From an uncultured Clostridia bacterium (lineage in GTDB: Bacteria; Bacillota; Clostridia; Oscillospirales; Ruminococcaceae): 64,000 nt of DNA. The DNA lies in assembly GCA_947510165.1 (NCBI GenBank), contig CANNSB010000002.1:1-64000 (forward strand). The letters are read 5' to 3'. Below, piece by piece: positions 61,607 to 64,000 of the stretch. The position numbers and the translations under genes were made by a program. The notes below the pieces were generated by a model. It searched no databases, had not been told where the DNA came from, and saw nothing but the letters and a program-made list of their open reading frames with translations. How positions within the stretch are numbered: position 1 is the first letter of the stretch; each line of letters begins with the position of its first letter.

Positions 61607-63361
61607 TTAAATAATTTTTAAACTTTCACATATTTCATAGTTTGGTTTTATAAATGCGGTTTTATAGTTATCAAATATAACCATTCCTGGTTTTGCACCT
61701 TTGGGTTTTTTAACATTTTTTATATGTGTATAATCCACGGCAACAAGGGTTTGATTATGAGCTTTGCTATTTACAGATGCGATTAAACAGGCTTGTTCTA
61801 TTGTGGAATTAGGAACAGTTGTTCCATTTGTTATTATTATAACATGAGATCCTGGAATATTTTGTGTATGCAACCATATATCATTTTTAGCAGCCTTTTT
61901 TGTAGTTAGGATATCATTTTGATTATTATTTTTACCACATAATATTGTATATCCATCAGATGATATATATTTTTTTGGTTCAGATATTTTGGATTTTTTA
62001 ATAACTTTAGATTTGTTTTTTATATATCCTACATCTGATAATTCTTGGGTTATTTCTAATAAATCGTTGTCAGTATCTGATCGAACTATAAAGTCGAAGA
62101 TAGAATCTAGATATTTAAGTTCATCCTCAGATTGTTTTATTATTTTTATTGCTATATTTTGAGATGTTATTAATTTTCTATATTTATTAAAATAATATTG
62201 TGCGTTTTTAGATGGGGAAAGTTTAGGATCTAATTTTATATTTATTTCTTCTAGAGAATCAGAAAAATAGTTTTGTACTATTACAGATTCATCACCATAT
62301 TTTATTTTATATATATTAGCTGTTATAAGTTCGCCTATAGATTTTAACTTTTCTTTTTCTTTTGCTTTTTCTAAATTTTCTTGTTGTATTTTTATTCTTT
62401 TAGAAGCACGGTTTGTATATTTTAAAACCACCTTCAATATATTATCTGCTTTTTGTTTAATTCTGTTTAAATTTTCTTTTCTTTCAAAAAAAGTGTCTAA
62501 AAGAAGGCAGGGAGTTTCTAAGTTTTTTTTCGAAAACATAACACCATATTGTAATATATCTATAAATGAAAAATATTTAGGTGAGTTTTCATGATCATAA
62601 ATTATATTTAAATTAGTATTATTGTTTAATATATCTTTCTTGACCTTTCCTAGGATAAATACAAGCCGATCTTTTTGATCTTGGTTTATTGGCTTTGATA
62701 AATTAGTATTAGATGAGATATAAAAACAAATTTCTCTAGAGAATATAGGAGAAACACCATCAATAACAGATAAAATAGATTTACTTATAGATTGTTCCGA
62801 AGATGTTATAATTTGGTTTATAATATTTTCAAAATCGTCTTCTAAAAGATTTAATTTTTGTTTCATAGGGGGTAGATGGTATAAAATTCCTGGAAGAATA
62901 GGTCGTATAGAAGAAGTTTCTATAGATATTCTTTTTATAGAATCTATAACTTTATTTTCGCTATCGGTTATAATTAAATTGCTATGTCTTCCCATTATTT
63001 CTATAATAATATTTATGTTTTGTATATCTCCGATTTCATTAGTCGAAATAAATTCAAAAATAAGAATTCTATCTAGATTATGTTGTTTTATATCCATTAA
63101 TTTTCCCGAACCTATAAGTTTTCTTAAAAGAAGACAAAACATAGGAGGTGATTTTGGATTTTCAATTGTTTTATTTATTATGTGTATTCTAGGAGAATCT
63201 CCCGTTGTGTTTATATATAACTTTTTAGTTCCTTGTTTTGTTTTAAATTGTATGACAACTTCATGCTTAGAGGGTTGATAAACTTTATCAACCCGTTGTA
63301 AAATAAGTTCTTCTATTAGTTGATTTTTTACAAGGTGTAATAAAACTCCGTCTAGAGACAT
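61607..63361 (-). CDS. rqcH: Ribosome quality-control factor RqcH (NFACT family)
   Basis: A 584-aa NEMF/Rqc2-like protein that binds stalled 50S-peptidyl-tRNA and adds alanine tails for degradation. Earlier annotations call it fibronectin-binding protein. The NFACT-N domain (MSLDGVLLHLVKNQL, ILQRVDKVYQPSKHE), coiled coil (about 290-420) and NFACT-R domain (NDIWLHTQNIPGSHVII) are seen. I use ATG 63361, shortly after AGCAGGTG; GTG 63370 would lie within the ribosome binding site. It heads the rqcH-valS-folC transcript. Confidence 0.92.
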   Translation of the reverse strand: MSLDGVLLHLVKNQLIEELILQRVDKVYQPSKHEVVIQFKTKQGTKKLYINTTGDSPRIHIINKTIENPKSPPMFCLLLRKLIGSGKLMDIKQHNLDRILIFEFISTNEIGDIQNINIIIEIMGRHSNLIITDSENKVIDSIKRISIETSSIRPILPGILYHLPPMKQKLNLLEDDFENIINQIITSSEQSISKSILSVIDGVSPIFSREICFYISSNTNLSKPINQDQKDRLVFILGKVKKDILNNNTNLNIIYDHENSPKYFSFIDILQYGVMFSKKNLETPCLLLDTFFERKENLNRIKQKADNILKVVLKYTNRASKRIKIQQENLEKAKEKEKLKSIGELITANIYKIKYGDESVIVQNYFSDSLEEINIKLDPKLSPSKNAQYYFNKYRKLITSQNIAIKIIKQSEDELKYLDSIFDFIVRSDTDNDLLEITQELSDVGYIKNKSKVIKKSKISEPKKYISSDGYTILCGKNNNQNDILTTKKAAKNDIWLHTQNIPGSHVIIITNGTTVPNSTIEQACLIASVNSKAHNQTLVAVDYTHIKNVKKPKGAKPGMVIFDNYKTAFIKPNYEICESLKII

Positions 63362-63377
63362 CTGGTTCACCTGCTTT

Positions 63378-64000
63378 TTATATAATTTTGATGATTGGTT
63401 TGTCCTCTGTAAAGATTGTTGTTTTTATAGAATTAAATTTTTTATTTATCATCGATTCAATATGCTTAAAAACTATAAACTCTGTTTGATAATGACCAGC
63501 ATCTATTAGTGTTATTTTATTTTTCATGGCGTATATCATTGTGTCATGTTTTATATCTGATGTAATAAAAGCTTGTGATTTTCCTAGAATATTTTTGATA
63601 TATGAAGATCCAGATCCGGCTAAAACAGAAACATTTTTTATCTTATCACAATAAGGAAGAACTCGTATATAATCACAATTTAGGGCTTGTTTAACTATTC
63701 TTCCAAGTTCTATAGCTGTCATCTCTGATTTTAGAGATCCAACCTTACAAAATCCATAACCGTCTTGTATAGCATGATTTTCTATTATGTCATAAGCTGG
63801 TGTTTCGTAAGGATGAATTTTAAGCATAGCAGATATAATATTATCTAACTTTTTTTCTTCAACTATAGTTTCTATTTTTATTTCATTGTTTATCTGAAGT
63901 TTTTCGCCATCACCAATAAAAGGAACTGTATTTTTAGAAGGTTTAAATGTAGATATACCTTCTGATGAAAAAGAAGTGTGGGAATAGTTTGCAAATTTTC
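63378..64000 (-). CDS. Nif3/DUF34-family (YqfO-like) protein, cut by window edge
   Basis: Only the C-terminal ~207 residues are in the window; the frame stays open to base 64000. Visible: STFKPSKNTVPFIGDGE, the inserted PII-like domain (IVEEKKLDNIISAMLKIHPYETPAYDI), and the C-terminal metal-site segment AFITSDIKHDTMIYA and LIDAGHYQTEF with the conserved His/Glu ligands. The family binds two divalent metals and is proposed to act as a GTP cyclohydrolase or metal-insertion-type protein; its role is unsettled. It lies 16 bases upstream of rqcH and may be co-transcribed. In Firmicutes it often follows a trmK-like methyltransferase and rpoD, which would be to the right of this window. Confidence 0.9.
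   Translation of the reverse strand, partial: KFANYSHTSFSSEGISTFKPSKNTVPFIGDGEKLQINNEIKIETIVEEKKLDNIISAMLKIHPYETPAYDIIENHAIQDGYGFCKVGSLKSEMTAIELGRIVKQALNCDYIRVLPYCDKIKNVSVLAGSGSSYIKNILGKSQAFITSDIKHDTMIYAMKNKITLIDAGHYQTEFIVFKHIESMINKKFNSIKTTIFTEDKPIIKII

Noticed and set aside
1-64000. tRNA, rRNA, CRISPR array, insertion sequence or prophage
   Set aside because: I looked in the gaps and found no cloverleaf with a GGTTCGAATCC-type arm, no spaced direct repeats, no transposase or integrase motifs.

Overview
The window is AT-rich chromosomal DNA from a low-GC, spore-forming anaerobe of the Clostridia. The evidence is a glycyl-radical pyruvate formate-lyase pair, the sporulation genes spoIID, spoIIE and spoIIAA-spoIIAB-sigF, Firmicutes gene orders (pth-mfd; ylxM-ffh-rpsP-khpA-rimM-trmD; recA-recX-rimO-pgsA), strong AGGAGG ribosome binding sites, many TTG starts and consensus sigma-A promoters. 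The ParE/ParC-like topoisomerase pair, with EGDSALG in place of EGDSAGG, resembles what I recall from Ruminococcaceae/Oscillospiraceae. I cannot name the species. I see no phage, transposon, CRISPR array, rRNA or tRNA.

Layout. 1-4.3 kb: a type IIA topoisomerase operon. 4.4-8.1 kb: a dCMP deaminase, then pflB-pflA behind a promoter overlapped by a Rex-like inverted repeat. 8.2-9.4 kb: three small coupled genes of unknown function. 9.5-18.2 kb: an M23/G5 envelope peptidase, pth-mfd, a SLOG-family protein, spoIID and an eight-helix membrane protein. 18.3-27.4 kb: a lipoprotein and an OmpR-type two-component system, running into DUF1385, prmC, recA, recX, rimO and pgsA. 27.5-38.2 kb: cysS, a PfkB sugar kinase, spoIIE, the SRP/ribosome-maturation operon, an HPr-like protein and uvrC.

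38.2-48.8 kb is the most unusual region. Four consecutive, related secreted proteins (463, 1363, 690 and 695 aa) each have a signal peptide, an N-terminal cohesin-like beta module, Ig-like middle modules, a conserved 'FRD' Ig-like module, and a C-terminal dockerin-like pair of calcium loops. Each gene has its own terminator; three have clear sigma-A promoters, while the third has only a -10 with a Spo0A-like box and no clear -35. No carbohydrate-active enzyme, sortase signal or SLH domain is present. Because both halves of a cohesin/dockerin pair appear to sit on one chain, these proteins could assemble head-to-tail or with each other on the cell or spore surface. That is an inference.

48.8-64 kb: an MscS channel converging on prfB through one shared palindrome, a RING-like zinc-finger membrane protein, galU, and then a long minus-strand block: recD2-comFC, spoIIAA-spoIIAB-sigF plus a small membrane protein, rqcH-valS-folC, and a Nif3/DUF34 gene cut by the right edge. 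No gene-free stretch exceeds 300 bases; the longest gaps (11062-11342, 15434-15689, 39768-40060, 46412-46662) hold promoters, terminators and leader structures described below. Assignments come from reading motifs by eye; no database search was run.
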